From the NCBI GenBank assembly GCA_024345305.1, contig BRON01000018.1, positions 124,001 through 188,000 on the forward strand: 64,000 nt of DNA, given 5' to 3'. Positions within the stretch are counted from its first letter, which is position 1. The number at the start of each line of letters is the position of its first letter. Position numbers and translations under genes: made by a program. This DNA is from Mrakia gelida (lineage: Eukaryota; Basidiomycota; Tremellomycetes; Cystofilobasidiales; Mrakiaceae). The notes under the pieces were generated by a model. That model was given only the letters and a program-made list of their open reading frames with translations, was not told where the DNA came from and searched no databases. This document shows, one piece after another, positions 1 to 15,524 of the stretch.

Positions 1-578
1 CGCCCCTCTCCCCTCCCCTCTCCCCTCCATTCCAACGAGCCCAAGCGAAAGGAGACTTTTTCGCTCCCGCTCCCTCCGAAGAACAGCAGCGACCCACGGC
101 CATCACCGAGAACCCTCCTCCCCTCCGAACGACGGACCAACTCATTTTTGCCACACCGGGATCCATCAGACGCTGGGGTTCTTGCCTCCTCCGAACGAGC
201 GAGGGTCGAAGACGACGATACGGAGGAGGAAGACTCAGAGTCGGAGAAAGATCCTTGGAATGGCTGGGGTTGGAGCTGGTGGGGATTGAGGAAGGGAGGA
301 TGGGAGGCGAAACGAAACGAAACGAACGAGCTTGACGATGCACCTTAGATGCCACGATAGAATTAGAGGACTCCTCACTTGCTAGATAGAGAGCCGACCC
401 TCGAAAGATTGACGAAGTGATCATCCTTGTAGCGAGAAGGGGCAGAGGCAGATAGGATGAGAAGAAGAAAGAAAGGAACCAAAGAACGAGACGAAAAGCA
501 AAACCCAAAGCGAACCGAACAGCCCAACACCCTCACTCGACGTATGGAAGAAAGAGATAGAAAGACACCGAGGTAGGC
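1..578. other. Left-edge spacer, no gene recognised
   Basis: This stretch lies downstream of the MCM3 stop codon. It is purine/pyrimidine-biased and holds only short ORFs with no recognisable domain. It may contain the MCM3 3' untranslated region and part of a neighbour beyond the window. Confidence 0.5.
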
Positions 579-4697
<4,119 letters not shown>

Positions 4698-4809
4698 ACT
4701 CGAGAAGAGAGAAGGGAAGAGAGAAGGGAGAAGGGGATGGGATGGATCTGGAAGGGAGTGAGGATTGGCGATCCAGGAAGAGAGACCAAAGGGCGACCTC
4801 ATTCAACGA

Positions 4810-4815
4810 ACGCGT
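4810..4815. promoter_or_regulatory. ACGCGT (MCB-like) in the MCM3/F-box divergent promoter
   Basis: ACGCGT is the MluI cell-cycle box bound by MBF-type factors upstream of G1/S genes in ascomycete yeasts. One copy sits 113 bp upstream of the MCM3 ATG. The hexamer is abundant all over this window, including introns, so its regulatory role here is only a possibility. Confidence 0.3.
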
Positions 4816-4884
4816 CGAAGCCCTGCGCGCTTTTCTCATCTCGTTTCCCTCAATCTTCTCTTCTCTCCTTCCCCGCCTACGACC

Positions 4885-6388
4885 ATGAGCTCCTCTACTC
4901 CCACTCCGTCCTCTTCGCTTCTCGCTCCCTCAACTCTCGTCCCCGCTGCTCGCTACTTTCCGTCCGAGATCATCGGTCAGATCCTTTCTCAGGTTCGCCA
5001 TTTCGGCCAACGCTCAGAATGGCTCTGGAGGGACGGACGCTCGTCTCGTCTCGAAGACCTTCAAAGTAGAGACGGAACGTATCTTCAAGAGACATCATCT
5101 CAACCATACGATGATCTTCATAGATATAGGTGAGCCTCCCCGCTTTCATCGCGTGCTCGTTCAACGGCAAAGGAACGAACGAAGGAAGGGAAAGGAAAGG
5201 CCGTCGAGCTCATCAGCTCGCTCCCTCCTTCCTCTGGACCTCTACTCTCGCTCACTCACCTCCTCTCTCTTCTCTTCTCCCCCAGGACGCGTCTACACCT
5301 CCAAGCACGGCAAAATTGATCTCGGTACCCACTTCAACTTCCATCGCTTCGTCTCCGTGGAAGACGACACCCTCATCGTCCTCAAAGCCGTCGACGTCCT
5401 TCGATTCAAAAAGATGCTCGTCAGGAAGCTCGAGGACCTCACCGAGTACGACGCATGGCTCGAGCTAGCTCACGTTGAGATCAGGAGGGAAGTCAGGGAT
5501 ACCCTCAAGGGAACGTACAGACTCAAGGTCGATTGGGAGAATCTGTGAGCTCGACTTCGGTCTCGACCGTTACTCTTCTTTCTTCCCCTCCTCGCTCCCT
5601 TCTGCCTCGTAGCACCTATCGCTCACTAACTCCCTACCCACCCTCCCTCCTCACTCTCCCTTCCCAGCGAAATCACCCTCTCCTGGCGCTCCCTCTTCTC
5701 CATCTTCTACTTCGAATCCTCCCTGCAACAAGCCCACCTCTCCCGCTCCCTCAAAGCCAAACAAGATCGACTCAAAGCCATGATGGACGACCCTTCCTCC
5801 AACCTCTTCATGGCAGCACGCATGATGACCATCTTCAAAGGAGCCACCGCCTCCTGGTTCGACGCCGTGAAGTTCGCTCGAAGGGATCGGATCGGATGGA
5901 GGGTGCTTTGGGAGTTGAAGAACGAGGCGGAGGCGACGACGGACTACGAGAAGTACAAGGACTACACGATGGAGCAGGCGAGGGTGATTTACTTCCCTTC
6001 TGCTGAGGAGGAGAAGGACTCACAGGACGAGGAGGATTATGAGGAGGAAGAAGAGGACGAGGATTCGTACGGGGACGAGATGTGGGATGGAGGGGAGGAG
6101 AAGAGGATGCTGAAGAAGTTGAAGGAGACCAACTTCTACCTCTCGTGGGACAGGATGGAGGATGATGAGCCGACGGAGAAGGAGGAGAGTCAGGAGGAGC
6201 AGGAGGGGGAGGGAAGGAAGGTTGGGGTGAAGAGGGATGGTGGCCTTAGAGACGGGATGGAGGTTGGAGCGGATATTCCTGTCAGCGACGAGGGTTCGGA
6301 GGAGGACGAGGATGAGGATGAAGATGACGAGGACGAGAGCGAGGATGAGGATGAGGCAGACGATTGGGGAGCTTGGGGGATGGAGTAG
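4885..6388 (+). CDS. F-box-like protein with acidic C-terminal tail
   Basis: The N-terminus has YFPSEIIGQILSQ followed, after a frame change, by TDARLVSKTFKVETERIF. This fits an F-box (P-x-E-I-x-x-x-I-L ... RLVSKxF), the domain that docks substrate receptors on Skp1 in SCF ubiquitin ligases. The frame change is resolved exactly by removing 25 nt (5017-5041 by my count) that begins GT and ends AG; otherwise a one-base frameshift is needed. Two normal introns follow (about 5132-5286 and 5546-5667), giving GRVYTSKHGKIDLG and EITLSWRSLFSIFYF. The middle part resembles no domain I know. The last 120 residues are strongly acidic (Glu/Asp runs). Total is about 400 residues. Substrate and role are unknown, and the F-box call is by pattern only. 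Confidence 0.65.
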
Positions 6389-6956
6389 ATTTTGGTTGGC
6401 GAGCCGATGTGATGGGACTGTGTCGACGTCTTCTTTCGTTTGTCCTTCGACGCGACGAGGCGAGCTGATCCGAACGATCACCTTCATTACTCTCACTCCA
6501 TCTATCCCATGCCTTCATCATCCTCGACTCTGCGTCGCCTCAAGTTCTCTGCGTCATCGTCTCGTCGTTCTCCTCTACTCGCTCGACGCGTCTCTCTCTC
6601 TCCCTCCTCCTCTCTCGCTTGCTCTCGCTCCCTTCCTTCCTCGTCGTCACCTCGGAAAAACCCGCTCTTTGCCACCTCAAAATAAACCCCGGTCCTTCAA
6701 CACTCCGACACCGAGCCTCAAGATCCAGCCTAAGGGAAATTTGCGAGCGGTCCGGTCGCGCTCAATGATCTCCAGCCCTCCCGCCCACCTGATCTCTTTC
6801 TCGTTTTTCTCTTCGCAGGTTTTAACCACCTTCCTTCTTCCCCACCACTACCCTCTTTCACTCGAACCACCACCACCTACTCCCCTTCCTTTCCCTTCAG
6901 CTCTTTCCCCCTTTCACCCAAGCCAACAAAAACCTTTCGTCGCACAATCTCGAACG
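6389..6956. other. Spacer, pyrimidine-rich promoter of the esterase gene
   Basis: This segment separates two plus-strand genes. It is CT-rich, with ACGCGT near 6588, and contains no recognisable coding or RNA feature. Confidence 0.4.
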
Positions 6957-8696
6957 ATGCGCCTCCTCCTCCTCCCTTTCTCGATCTCTGCTCTCGCCTT
7001 CGCTGGACTTGCCAGCGCTTCCAAGATCTTTCAACCAAGAGAGCTTGAGAATGCGGTTTCTTTTGTTTTAGTTGGTGACTCGACGACCAACAACGGTACT
7101 ACTGTGAATTGTGAGTCCTGAAAAGGGAGAAAATCGAAGGGGGGCACTTAGGAGCGGACGAGGGACGACGCGCGCGCGATTGAGCTCTTCCCCCCCTCTT
7201 CTTTCGCCTTTCTCTCGCTTCCTTTTCACAGCCGGAGGTTGGTCCAATGGATTCTGTGCTTCGCTCAAGCCTGGAACTTTCTGCTCGAACAGGTTCGTAA
7301 GGACTGGGGAAGCTGTAGTTCGCCTTCTTTTGCTCCGGCTGATTTGTGTCCGCCCGACGTCGACGTTTTCCAGAGCGAGCAACGGGAAGACGACGGGAAC
7401 CATCGTTACCTCAGGTTCGTATCTTTGACATCGGTACTGAATCTTGACTGCTGCCTGACTTTGAGTTGTTCATTTTCCTTCTCCTAGGATTCTACGCTCT
7501 CGCACTCGCGGACATCAAGGCCGAGGTGCGTCGCGTTCTTTGCTTCGTTGTAGCAACTCCTCACCGACCTCCTCTCATTTCTACATTTCTCATCCTCGTA
7601 TTACAGGTCAAAAAACATAAGACCGTCTTCGTGACCTTCGTCAGTTCTTATCCTCGTCAGGTTTCTCGCCTATCGTCGCTCATCTCTCGTTCTTCGTCTT
7701 GTTGCAGTCCTTCGGCCACAACGACATGAAGGTCGGACCTCCCGAGTCCATGGGAGCCAACCTGACCAGATTCATCGCTGAGACTCGGGATCTTGGCGCC
7801 TTCCCTGTGCTGATCACCTCAGTCTCGAGGAGAAACTTCGTCGGGGAGACGGACGTTATCAACGACACTCTTGGACCCTGGGCCAACGGTACGCCGCCCT
7901 ATCCCACCAGTTTACAACTGCACTGATAAGAGAGCGAGGAGCTGACTCCTTAACTACGTCGCGTTGGATCCTTACAGAAACCACTCGAGTCGGCGCCGCG
8001 ACGGGCGTCCCCGTCCTCCCTCTTCTCGCGACGAGCATCTCGTACCAGGAGTCCATCGGAAGGATCGCAACTTGGATCTTGAACCGATCTCCCACCGATT
8101 TCACTCATCTCAACTTGTCTGGACAACATCTCTACGGGTGAGCCTCGCCAGATCGTTCTCGTTCCCGACGCGTCGCCTTCCCGTCGTCTTTCTTTTTTCG
8201 CTGACTCCGTTCTCCTTCGTTCCCTTCAGCCGAATGGTCGCCGATCTCTTCCAGCTCTTTGCTCTGAACTACCCAGGAGTGAGCCCATTCCGTGCACTCT
8301 CTCCATCGACCTCAGATCTGACAGTTTTCTCGTTCGCCGTTTTCTCGCCGCGTCTTCGCCAGATCCCCAAGTTCAAATCCCCCTTCATCACCGACGCTCC
8401 TCTTTCCCTCGCTCTCTACAGCGGAAAGCAGTACGTCTACGTTGCCGAATGTCCGTCCTTTCACTTTCTCTCTCACCTCCAATCCCAAAGACAACATCGA
8501 CTCGAGCTCGTCGAAAAACGAGCACTCCCGTCTTTGCTCTTCGTTCGTTGGAAAGAAGCTCATCAAACTGACCTCCCATCTCGTCTTCGTCCTTTTATCA
8601 GACCCTCCCAACAACGGAACCGTCCTCACCAGCTCGACCGAGGTCCTTTCAGGAAGCGCAACCGCGAGCGCGACCCTTTCCGCCAGCGCTGCCTAG
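6957..8696 (+). CDS. Secreted SGNH/GDSL esterase, rhamnogalacturonan acetylesterase-like (CE12)
   Basis: A signal peptide (MRLLLLPFSISALAFAGLASA) leads into the SGNH hydrolase blocks. These are GDSTT with the catalytic Ser (block I), a Gly in SGFYALALADI (block II), GHND (block III) and DFTHLN with the Asp-x-x-His pair (block V). The spacing matches rhamnogalacturonan acetylesterases, which remove acetyl groups from pectin backbones outside the cell. Several short introns interrupt the gene; the first joins TTVN to SGGWSNGFCASL in phase. The tail ends in a Ser/Ala/Thr-rich stretch (SGSATASATLSASAA) that may be O-glycosylated. The exact substrate cannot be read from sequence; another plant or microbial polysaccharide or lipid ester is possible. 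Confidence 0.85.
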
Positions 8697-9019
8697 ATCT
8701 TCTATCTTCGCCTCCCCTTCTCGCTCAGTGGATCGCGTGTATATAGTTCTCTCTACCCAGAAAGACCCGAAGTGATACGATGGATATAGTGACGGTTGTC
8801 GACCGACTTGCAACTCGACTGACCTGCTCGAGCTCGAGAAAGGACGACCATGCATCATCAATCTCAGCATGCTCCGTCCAGCTCTACACAAACCCAAAAG
8901 TCCCCGGAAATAAGAGAGTGCCCGACGGGCGTTGATCTATGGTAGGTAAGGAAGTGAAACAACACGCACGCACGCGCACACAGACAAACAAAGAAAGGAA
9001 AGCAAAAGCAAAAGCGAGA
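8697..9019. other. Convergent 3' spacer
   Basis: This spacer lies between the stop codons of the esterase (plus) and the GPHR-like gene (minus). It presumably holds both 3' untranslated regions. No other feature was seen. Confidence 0.5.
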
Positions 9020-12000
9020 TCAGACGTCTCCCATCCTCCAGATCTCTGCTCCCGCATCCGCTCGATTGATCTTGACGTCGATGAAGTTGATGACGAGGGT
9101 GGTGGTTGCTGCTATGAGGTAGGAGAAGTCGAAGAGGGAGTTGAAGGCCGTGAAGGAAGGAAGGGTGGAGACGAGGAGGTTGTCGTCTCCTGCTCGCGAG
9201 GTGGGCGAGGAGGAGGAGGGAGCGTCGTGTTCGTGTGGGAGGGAGGTTCGGAGTTGGATGAGGAGGGAGAGGAGGTAGAGGGTCTGGGGAGAGGAAAAGG
9301 GAGAGGGAGAGTGAGTGGGTGGGCCAGGGAGAGGGAAAGGGAAGTAGGGAGAAGGGAGAACGACGCGAACTGTGACTCACCATCAACTGTCCCAAACCCA
9401 GAAGCAACACCACCCCTCCTACACTGGCACTCCCAACCTTCAACGCCTTCGCCACCCACCTCATCACGTACTGGATCGACGCTCCAATGATCACTCCCAC
9501 CATGCCCAACGAGATCTGACGCGACCAAACGGCAACGTCGATGTCGAAGGGGAGGTGCGAAAGAGCCGTCGCGACGAGGAAGGAAATCCAGTCCGAGTGG
9601 GGTTGATGAACGGAGGATGCTGAGCCTGAGCCTACGACGTCGGGATTTCCGGTGTCGGACATGAGGGTGGAGAGGGAGGCGGTGGAGGTCACTCGGGGAA
9701 GGATGAAGAGGTTGAAGACCGCGAAGAGGAGTCGACAGATGCAGTAGGCGGCGAAGAGATCTGCACGAACGAGGGAGGGGTAAGGATCAGCTCTCGACAA
9801 AGACCGTAGAGATCGATGAGATGTGTTTGGTACTCACATCCAACCCCATTTGCAGCTTTCCCTCTCCAAGTGGACGAGAACTCCATTCGAGCCTGATACA
9901 AAATCGAAAACGACTGGTCAGCACGCGTCGCCTCTCTGCCCTCTCCTCCTCTCCCTCCTCGCAGAAAGAAACCAGAAACTCACCTTCCTCTCCCTCATGG
10001 CAGCGATCTGCTTGGCGACCTGCGTCTCGAGCATCTCCAGACCTCGAATTTCCAGGCCTAGCGAGGTCGTCTCTGATGGATCGAAACGAAGAACGAAGGG
10101 ATCAGCGAAGAATTTCCGCGGTTTCGATGGATTTACAGAGACGTAGACACGTACCATCATCACTTCCACCCAGCATACCACCGAAAACACGCGATCTCCA
10201 GCTTGAGGATCGATCCTGAAAAGGGATGCGGAGAGGAAGGGGTTGGAAAGGTCAGCGACGCGCCTCTCTTCATCCGTCGTGCGCGTCGTTCGCTCGATGG
10301 CGATCGAGAGCTCTGCCTCCAAGTTCAAACGAGGGGACGTGGAAGAAGATTCGGGTGGACATACCTCTCCCGAGGAACCCCTCCGTCTCAGCTCCTCGCG
10401 CTTCGAAAGAAGGTCCTGCCTCGTTCGGTAAAGCGATCGTTCAGCGGTGATGATGTCCTCGTGGGAGATGGGTTGCCTGATCGAAATCGAAAGAGAAGAT
10501 AAGAGAGTCAGCTCGAGTCCTATCTCGAGAGGGAAAGGAAGACGAAACGAGGAAGACGAAGAGCAGGGCGACAGAGCCGTCGAACGAACCAATGACTTTT
10601 CGACATCCTCCCAAAGAACTGGAACGCGGTGGTGATGGAACCAAATCCCGAAAGACCACCAAGAACGAGGACTCCAAGGACCGAGAGACGAGCGAGCGAG
10701 GCTGCGATGAGACCTGCGTGGACGAAACGAAAGGAAGGGAAGAAGAAGTCAGGACGCGACCGAACGAGCGAAGACGCGACGCGAAGCAGTTCGTTGGACT
10801 GACCACTATCGCTGATAACCATGCTTGACGGGACAGGTACGCAGGTGAAAGCGAAGGTTGAGAGAGAGAAGGGGATGAGAGCCATCGCCAGCCGACGCAG
10901 GAGAAGTTTCTTCCTCTTGGAACCTGAGGATCGACCTGTTGAGAGGGAGGTGTAGGAGGATTCTGTACGAGGCGCGAGCGTGAGAGAGGAAGCATAGGTC
11001 AGTTGCAGAAGTCCTCGAAGGAGGTGAGAGGGTGGTGTGCGAGGGAAGGGTCTGCTACTGACCTTTTGTCGATCGATAACGCGTGATGAGGAAGGATTGG
11101 ACGAGAGGGATGACGAGAAGGAGGAGAACAAGAAGGAGGTTGAGAGAGAGATCCCAATGGATCTTACGAGATCTGATAGGACGATCAGCCGAAGAAAGAT
11201 ACGAAGGGAGAGGGAGTCAGCGAAACGACGGGCGGGAGGGTGGACGCGAAAGAGAGCGAGACGCGAACAAACTCACCTAGGGTTGAAGAGCCCCACCGCC
11301 GAGGAAAAGACGAGAATGAACAGCATGCAGCTCTCTGAGAAGCATATCGAAAAGATCGATCTGATGTGAGAGAGGCAGAGAGAGAACAGTCAGCTCGAGC
11401 TCTCGCTCATTCTCTCCTTCGTTTCGCGTCGAGCTCACCTCGCTCCCCTCCCATAAAGGTTCTTCTTCTTCTCGCCCTCCATCCCAGCATACCGACTCGC
11501 CTCCTCCGCCGTCTCGTGAATCAGGATCACATTCTTCCCACCTCCATTCGTTCCCCCACTGCTTCCTCCTCCTCGATCCATCATCTCCCCACCCGCTCGA
11601 CGATTCGGACCAGGCGAAGGCGCTCGACTGCTTCCCTGCTGCTGCTGGAGTTGTCCTGGGAGGTTGAGATCTGATGCCTGACGGGAGTAGATGTCTCTTG
11701 GGGAGGAGGAGGACTGGGAAGGGTTGATGAAGGGCAAGGAACCGATGGGACTTCGTGGGGAGGTGCGAGAGGAGGGAGGGGAGGTTGGGAGGGGAGTGGA
11801 GTATTCTGAGACCATGGGCGGAAGCGAGGAGGGAGGGGAGATTGGGGGTTCAGCTTGGGTGTGTTCGATTCGATTGTGTATAGAAGTCTGGGCTGTACTG
11901 CTCGTCTTCAGCGCGAGCAGTCCAGGTATGAAAGAAGCTGCGAGGATGTGCGATGCGAGACCCATCTTCGCTCGTCTTCGCAGTTGAGCGTCTCGTTCGT

Positions 12001-12473
12001 TCGTTCGTTCGAGCTGAGCTCACACTCGTCTCGACCATCGTCCCTTCTGCCCTCCCTCCCATTCTCCAACAACGAGAAGAGTATATGCGCATGAAACTCA
12101 CCTTCTTCATCCTCCGGCGACGAGGAAAGCAAGGGCACTAGAGCTTCCTGCCCTGGTTTGGATACTCGTCTTAGAGCTGGGGAGAGGGTGGCCTGGAGGA
12201 AGCGTCGACAGAGATAGAAGAGGATCGCTCGAACGACGAGGAGGATGAAAGAGTCGAAGAGGAGGGCGGAGGTTGCTTCCGAGGTGACAATCTGAGGGAG
12301 AGAGTGAGGAGGAATTCGCTGCAGAGAAGAAGGGAGGGGGAGGTCGTTCGTTCGTTCGTTCGTTAGCTCGAGGGAGGGCGAGGGCGGAGTTGAGGATGGA
12401 TGAGAGAGAAGAATGAGTCTGTTCAACTGACCTGAGTGGATGGGAGTAGATCTCCTCGACCTGTACTGCTCAT
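9020..12473 (-). CDS. GPHR / ABA-GPCR-type multi-span membrane protein (Golgi pH regulator family)
   Basis: The gene encodes a polytopic membrane protein. The recognisable core is LARLSVLGVLVLGGLSGFGSI, matching the GPHR segment just before the central cytosolic loop. Next come ITAERSLYRTRQDLLSKREELRR and LEMLETQVAKQIAAMRERK, a coiled loop as in GPR89. The C-terminal spans include DIDVAVWSRQISLGMVGVII and end in NFIDVKINRADAGAEIWRMGDV. GPHR proteins are anion-channel-like proteins of the Golgi or ER in animals and plants. I chose the ATG at 12473 (MSSTGRGDLLPSTQ) because an intron with a GAGCTAAC branch site then joins it to RIPPHSLPQIVTSEAT. A Ser/Pro/Gly-rich loop of roughly 130 residues near residues 120-250 is an insertion relative to the animal proteins. 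Many short introns are present. Confidence 0.8.
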
Positions 12474-12896
12474 CCGAGGCGAGAGCTCCCGTAAGACGGC
12501 GGGTTCGTATGGAAAGAGAGAAGAGGGAGGGAGGACCTGATGAAAGGGAGGAGGGAAGGTGAGTGAGCTTTCGCGTCAAGGGACACCTTCCCCTTCGGCC
12601 ATCTCGAGCTTCCCTTCTCTCGCTCGATAAAGAGTACAAGAGGTTTAGAGGGAGGGGAGGAGTAGATTCGACGTACCGAGAAAGAAGAAAAAGAAAGCTG
12701 ATCGTCGTTGATGGTGGTTTCAGAGTGGATCGAAGAAGGGAAGGAAGGTTCAGCCCGAATTTCGCGCGTGAGCTCACTCCTTTCCTCCCTTCTCTCGCTC
12801 GTCTCAAACCCACCATCCCACTCAAAAGTTCTATATATCCTCTCTCTCTCCCACTCTCGCTTCCTTCACCCTTAGGTCTCAAGATCGAAGAGGGAT
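12474..12896. promoter_or_regulatory. Divergent promoter, GPHR-like / NAPE-PLD-like
   Basis: The two genes diverge across 423 bp. A TATATAT lies at 12832-12838, about 60 bp upstream of the ATG at 12897, and is a plausible TATA element for the plus-strand gene. No other signal is clear. Confidence 0.4.
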
Positions 12897-15294
12897 ATGG
12901 CTCCTCTCCTCAGGACGTGTGAGTCTCTCTCTCTCTCTCCCTCTCTCTTCTCCTCTGTCCCCAAAGAGTCGAGCTCACCGAGTCGACCCGCCCTTCCTTC
13001 CCCTTCCAAAAACAACAACAGATATAACAAGAACAGTCCTTACGGCATCCTTGGTGTATACATCAGGTTGGGCAGCTTACTACATCGTCAGTAATCAAAC
13101 TTTCAAACGGGATCAGCCTCTCGAAGGAGGAAGGGAAGGATCCCAAAACCTCGAGCTCACGACTCCTTCTCTCGACTTTCGTTTTCTGCAGTACACCGAC
13201 ACTCGTCGTAGACTCTACATCTCTTCTCGGACAAAAGAGTTCGAAAGGAAGGTAGCCGCTACTTCCTATCTCCGTAAAGATCGTCGCACGAACGGCTCAG
13301 AAGCAGCAGGAAAGGAGAAGGAGAACGGCGACGACCTCGAGCTCGGAGGAGGAACGACCGTCGACGAAGCAGATCGATGGAGGATCGGTCACCTATCAGA
13401 GCAGGACAAGGATCTGTTAAGGGAGAGGTGGGCCTCTTTGAAGATAGCAGGTCGATATGGTCAGTTCCAGTCTAGTCCAGTCTCGAAGGGAAAGGGAAGG
13501 AAAAAGAGGTGGTGATGAGCTCGACTCCCCAACTGACCTTTTCCTTCCTCTTTCTTCCCCCAATCCCTTCGCCCCACCCACCCCTCTCCTCTACAGTCAA
13601 CCCCTTCTTCGAATGGCGCGAACAAGGAGCCTGGGAGTGGGCTTTCTGGAAACTCGTTCAGTCCCCTCTCGAAGCCTTCTTCCTCGCTCCAGCCTACCCG
13701 ACGACCGAGATCCCAATCGAACTTCAGGAGGTCGTAAAGCCGGATTGGAAGGTGCTCAAGGGACCCAAGGTGTTAGGGAGGCTGAATTATACTTGGGTGA
13801 GTGCGATTGGGAGTTGGTTCGAGAGGTTGGGGAGGTTGGTGGGAGGGAGGGAGGGCCAGACGAAAGAACGTGTCGCTGACTCTGGTCTCGTTTCTTCTTC
13901 GAACGCGAAACAACAGATCGGTCAATCAACCTCGTTCATTCAGATGTCAGAGCTCAACATCTTGACGGATCCCGTCTTCTCGTCAGTCGCTCAACTCCGT
14001 ACAATCTCGCTCTCATCTTGAATCTGACCTACCTTCTTCCTCTCCCTCCACAGCGACCGAACCCTCGCCCACCACCCTTTCTACGGTCCTCAGCGACTTC
14101 GCCCAGCACCCTGTGAACTCTCAGACCTTCCTCCAATAGACGTCGTTCTCGTTTCACACAAGTGCGTCGTCCCCATCTCTCCCTTTTCCCACCTTCTCTT
14201 CGCACGACCACGTTCGTTCTTGAAACTCACACGCGAACTTCGACGCGTCTTTCCTCCAGCCATTTCGACCATCTCGACATCGAAGCTGTTCGAGAACTCG
14301 GGAACTCAGTGCGGTGGTATGTTCCTCTGGGAGTGAAGGCTTGGTTTACGGAGCAGGGTGTGCAGAACGTTATTGAGCTGGAGTGAGTTCGCCTTCTCTC
14401 GTTTCGTTCATTTCGTTATCATCGAACTGACTCCTCTCTTCGGTTCACTCCTCAGCTGGTGGCAGTCCTCCTCCTTCACTCTCCCTACATCGAATCCTGG
14501 GAAATCCTTCCGAGTTACCGCTACTCCTGCGATGGTTCGTTCCTCGTTTTTCTTTGTTGTTCGCGTCGTTTCTCTCCCACGCTGACCTCCCATCTCGTCC
14601 CTCGTTCTTCTCTTTTCCAACAGCACTGGTCAGGTCGTATAGGAATCGACACCAACACCTCTCTTTGGGCAGGCATGCACATCGAGGAGGTCTTCGCGCC
14701 TTCTTCCTCTCCCTCCCCTCCCTCCTCCTCACCACCTCCCCCTACTCCCGCTCCGCTCTCCCTCTTCCACGCTGGTGATACTGGTTCGTCTCTCCTTTCC
14801 ACACATCTCCTTTCTTCTCCCTTTCTCTGCTGAGCCCAACCTGACCAACCTCTCACGCTTTCTTTTTCCTCAGGCTACTCCCAAGCCCTCTTCAAATCAA
14901 TAGGTCAAGTCCTCGGTCCCATCTCCCTCGCCGCCATCCCCATAGGATCCTACGGACCCTCCTGGCATCTTCATCTCCACCATACCGATCCGGAGGGAGC
15001 CATTCGGATAGCGCTGGATGTTGGGGCGAGGGCTTCGTACGGCGTTCATTGGGGGACCGTGAGTCGTTTCGTGCGACGCGTTTTCGTTCAGTTGAGCTGA
15101 CCTCGATCGTTTGTGTTTGTTGGCAGTGGATCATGTCCGACGAACCTCCGACGTTGGCTCCTCAGGACGTTTGGCGAGCGAAGGAGGAGATGAGGTTGAA
15201 GGATCAGGAGGATCTGATGAGGATTGTGAATGTTGGGAGGACGGTGATCGTTGTGGAGGGGGAGGGGGAGGGAGAGGGTGTTGGTTCGTTATAG
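12897..15294 (+). CDS. FMP30: Mitochondrial NAPE-PLD-like metallo-beta-lactamase-fold hydrolase (Fmp30 type)
   Basis: Members of this family cleave N-acyl-phosphatidylethanolamine. The yeast relative Fmp30 sits in the mitochondrial inner membrane and affects cardiolipin levels. Sequence signs: an early hydrophobic helix (TVLTASLVYTSGWAAYYI), the zinc-binding SHNHFDHLD (HxHxDH), FHAGDTG, and the C-terminal GVHWGTW typical of NAPE-PLD. ILTDPVFS and GPQRLRPAPCELSDLPPIDV precede the metal motif as in the family. A Ser/Pro-rich insert (about 25 residues, SSSPSPPSSSPPPPTPAPLS) interrupts the fold after GMHIEEVFA. The start ATG is followed after only about 20 nt by an intron, so exon 1 is very short. 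The gene is followed 230 bp downstream by PGS1, another mitochondrial phospholipid gene. Confidence 0.85.
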
Positions 15295-15524
15295 ACTTTT
15301 CGGTTTGGTTCTTTCGGAGTTGTTTGGTCTGTAGAGATCTAGATGGACGTTTCGCTCGCTTCTGTTCTTTCTTTCTTTCTCGAACGCACGAGGACACCGA
15401 ACGAAGCGCGAGCTCACTTGAAATCTCCCCTTCCTTCCCTCCCTCCCTTCCCCCTTCCCTCTCCTCAAACGACCAGCCACTCCCTCAGCCCAACTTCCTT
15501 TCCTCCCCTCTCTCTCACGTGGGA

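Noticed and set aside
4735..4839. Upstream minus-strand ATG at 4839 as MCM3 start
   Set aside because: It reads through sequences with strong intron signals and gives a Ser/Leu-rich peptide unlike any MCM3 N-terminus.
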